Assembly: GCA_009786675.1 (NCBI GenBank)
Contig: WQRP01000073.1
Span: 2,640 to 7,749, forward strand
From: Treponema sp.
GTDB taxonomy: Bacteria > Spirochaetota > Spirochaetia > Treponematales > Breznakiellaceae
Length of the DNA: 5,110 nt
Direction of reading: 5' to 3'
Made by a program: the position numbers and the translations under genes. The notes under the pieces were generated by a model. The model was given only the letters and a program-made list of their open reading frames with translations, searched no databases and had not been told where the DNA came from. Shown here piece after piece: positions 4,349-5,110 of this stretch (positions within the stretch are counted from its first letter, which is position 1; every line of letters starts with the position of its first letter).

Positions 4349-5110
4349 ATGGAAGATCTAAGGGAAGACAGGTGCGTACTTTTTCTTGACTCGGGTCTTG
4401 GCGGAATTCCCTACTTTCGCCATTTCAGGCAGAGAAACCCTGGCCTGGGCGTCGCCTACCTTGCCGATCGCCTAAACTTTCCTTACGGCAGGCGGGATCG
4501 CGGGGAGCTTGCCGCAATCCTGGCCGGGCTTGTCGAAAAGATTGTGCGGACGGTCAACCCTGGAATAATCGTATTGGCATGTAATTCCGCGTCGATAGCG
4601 GCGCTTCCAGGGTTAAGGGAAAGCTTTCCCGCCCTTGCCTTCGTGGGGACGGTGCCGGCGGTAAAACCCGCGGCGTTGGCCTCCAAAACCGGGAGGATCG
4701 GGGTGCTTGGGACGGAGCTTACCGTCAGGGAATCTTGCATAAGGGAGCTTGCCGCCATGCACGGCGGCTGCGAAATCCTGGGGATTGCCGCGCCGGAACT
4801 TGTCGATTTCGTCGAAAGCCGCCTGGATTCCGCCGACGCGGAGGAAAGAAGGCTGGCGGTAAGGCGCTACCTGGACAGGTTCCGCGAGAATGGGGTGGAC
4901 GCCCTGGTTCTTGGATGCACGCACTTTCTGTTTTTGCTGGAGGACTTTAGAAGCGAGGCCTTTCCGGATATCGCGGTGTTTGAATCGACACAGGGGATTT
5001 CGCGGAGAATCGAATCCCTGCTTGCGGCGAACCGGCCTGGCGGGGGGGGGGGCGTGCCAAACCGTCTGCTCCTTACCGGGGGCAATCCCCCGGAGCCCTC
5101 GTGGGTGACG
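4349..5110 (+). CDS. murI: Glutamate racemase (3' end missing)
   Basis: MurI interconverts L- and D-glutamate in the cytoplasm without cofactor, supplying D-Glu for peptidoglycan stem peptides. 254 residues are visible, open to the window end; the family usually has about 255-285, so only a short tail is missing. Motifs are in order: DSGLGG (14-19), DRLNFPYG (40-48, where many relatives have DTxxxPYG), ACNSAS with catalytic Cys78 (77-82), GRIGVLGTELTVRES (115-129) and GCTHF with catalytic Cys190 (189-193). After FESTQGISRRI (211-221) a run of five glycines (231-235), encoded around 11 G, precedes the C-terminal strand RLLLTGG. ATG 4349 lies six bases after the stop of the Cys-rich gene and has no Shine-Dalgarno, which suggests translational coupling. 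The assignment is strong. The uncertain part is the glycine linker, where the G count decides the frame of the last residues. Confidence 0.93.
   Translation, partial: MEDLREDRCVLFLDSGLGGIPYFRHFRQRNPGLGVAYLADRLNFPYGRRDRGELAAILAGLVEKIVRTVNPGIIVLACNSASIAALPGLRESFPALAFVGTVPAVKPAALASKTGRIGVLGTELTVRESCIRELAAMHGGCEILGIAAPELVDFVESRLDSADAEERRLAVRRYLDRFRENGVDALVLGCTHFLFLLEDFRSEAFPDIAVFESTQGISRRIESLLAANRPGGGGGVPNRLLLTGGNPPEPSWVT
5042..5052. repeat. G11 homopolymer inside murI
   Basis: Eleven consecutive G encode most of a Gly5 linker (residues 231-235). With 11 G the frame continues into a plausible MurI C-terminal strand. With 10 G translation would end at TGA 5106-5108; with 12 G a different frame stays open to the window end. 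Runs of this length are prone to slipped-strand changes and to sequencing error. Confidence 0.9.

Noticed and set aside
4613..4924. Minus-strand open frames opposite murI
   Set aside because: They lack motifs and lie under a gene with both catalytic cysteine motifs intact.
1..5110. CRISPR array, insertion sequence, transposase or attachment sites
   Set aside because: No regularly spaced direct repeats, no terminal inverted repeats flanking a gene and no recombinase motifs were found on either strand; the region reads as ordinary chromosomal genes.

Overview
The window looks like a fragment of a spirochaete chromosome, probably from the Treponema lineage, in a relatively GC-rich member. I infer this from a BMP/PnrA (TmpC)-type nucleoside-binding lipoprotein followed by its ABC ATPase, from the style of the small Cys-rich and pentapeptide-repeat proteins, and from G homopolymer tracts inside genes. 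This is family-level recognition without a database search, so the taxonomy is moderate-confidence only. Coding density is very high and no gap without a gene exceeds about 160 bases.

Layout. On the minus strand, 1-1462 encodes a twin-domain ABC ATPase that runs off the left edge, preceded in its operon by a BMP-family substrate-binding lipoprotein (1476-2534). The permease genes would be expected just beyond the left edge. A 158-bp gap (2535-2692) holds the lipoprotein gene's leader with a 12-bp palindrome, and a good sigma70-type promoter (2654-2682) reading the other way into tRNA-Leu(CAG) (2693-2776). Converging on the tRNA from the right is a two-gene minus-strand operon: a pentapeptide-repeat protein with an N-terminal Cys/His cluster (start near 3989) overlaps by ATGA with a metallo-beta-lactamase-fold hydrolase (2791-3402). 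Transcribed divergently, on the plus strand, are an eight-cysteine 97-residue protein (4049-4342) and glutamate racemase murI (4349 to the right edge, nearly complete).

How they work together. The left operon is a nucleoside (or related small-molecule) importer. murI makes D-glutamate for peptidoglycan. The functions of the Cys-rich protein, the pentapeptide protein and the hydrolase are not known from sequence.

The points most worth a second look are: an 11-G run inside murI, where loss of one G gives early termination, together with a run of at least nine G (coding strand) at the left edge inside the ABC ATPase gene; a promoter whose geometry places the transcription start on the ATG of the Cys-rich gene, implying a leaderless mRNA; a reverse -10 element overlapping that promoter; and a hydrolase whose metal-binding Asp is replaced by Arg.
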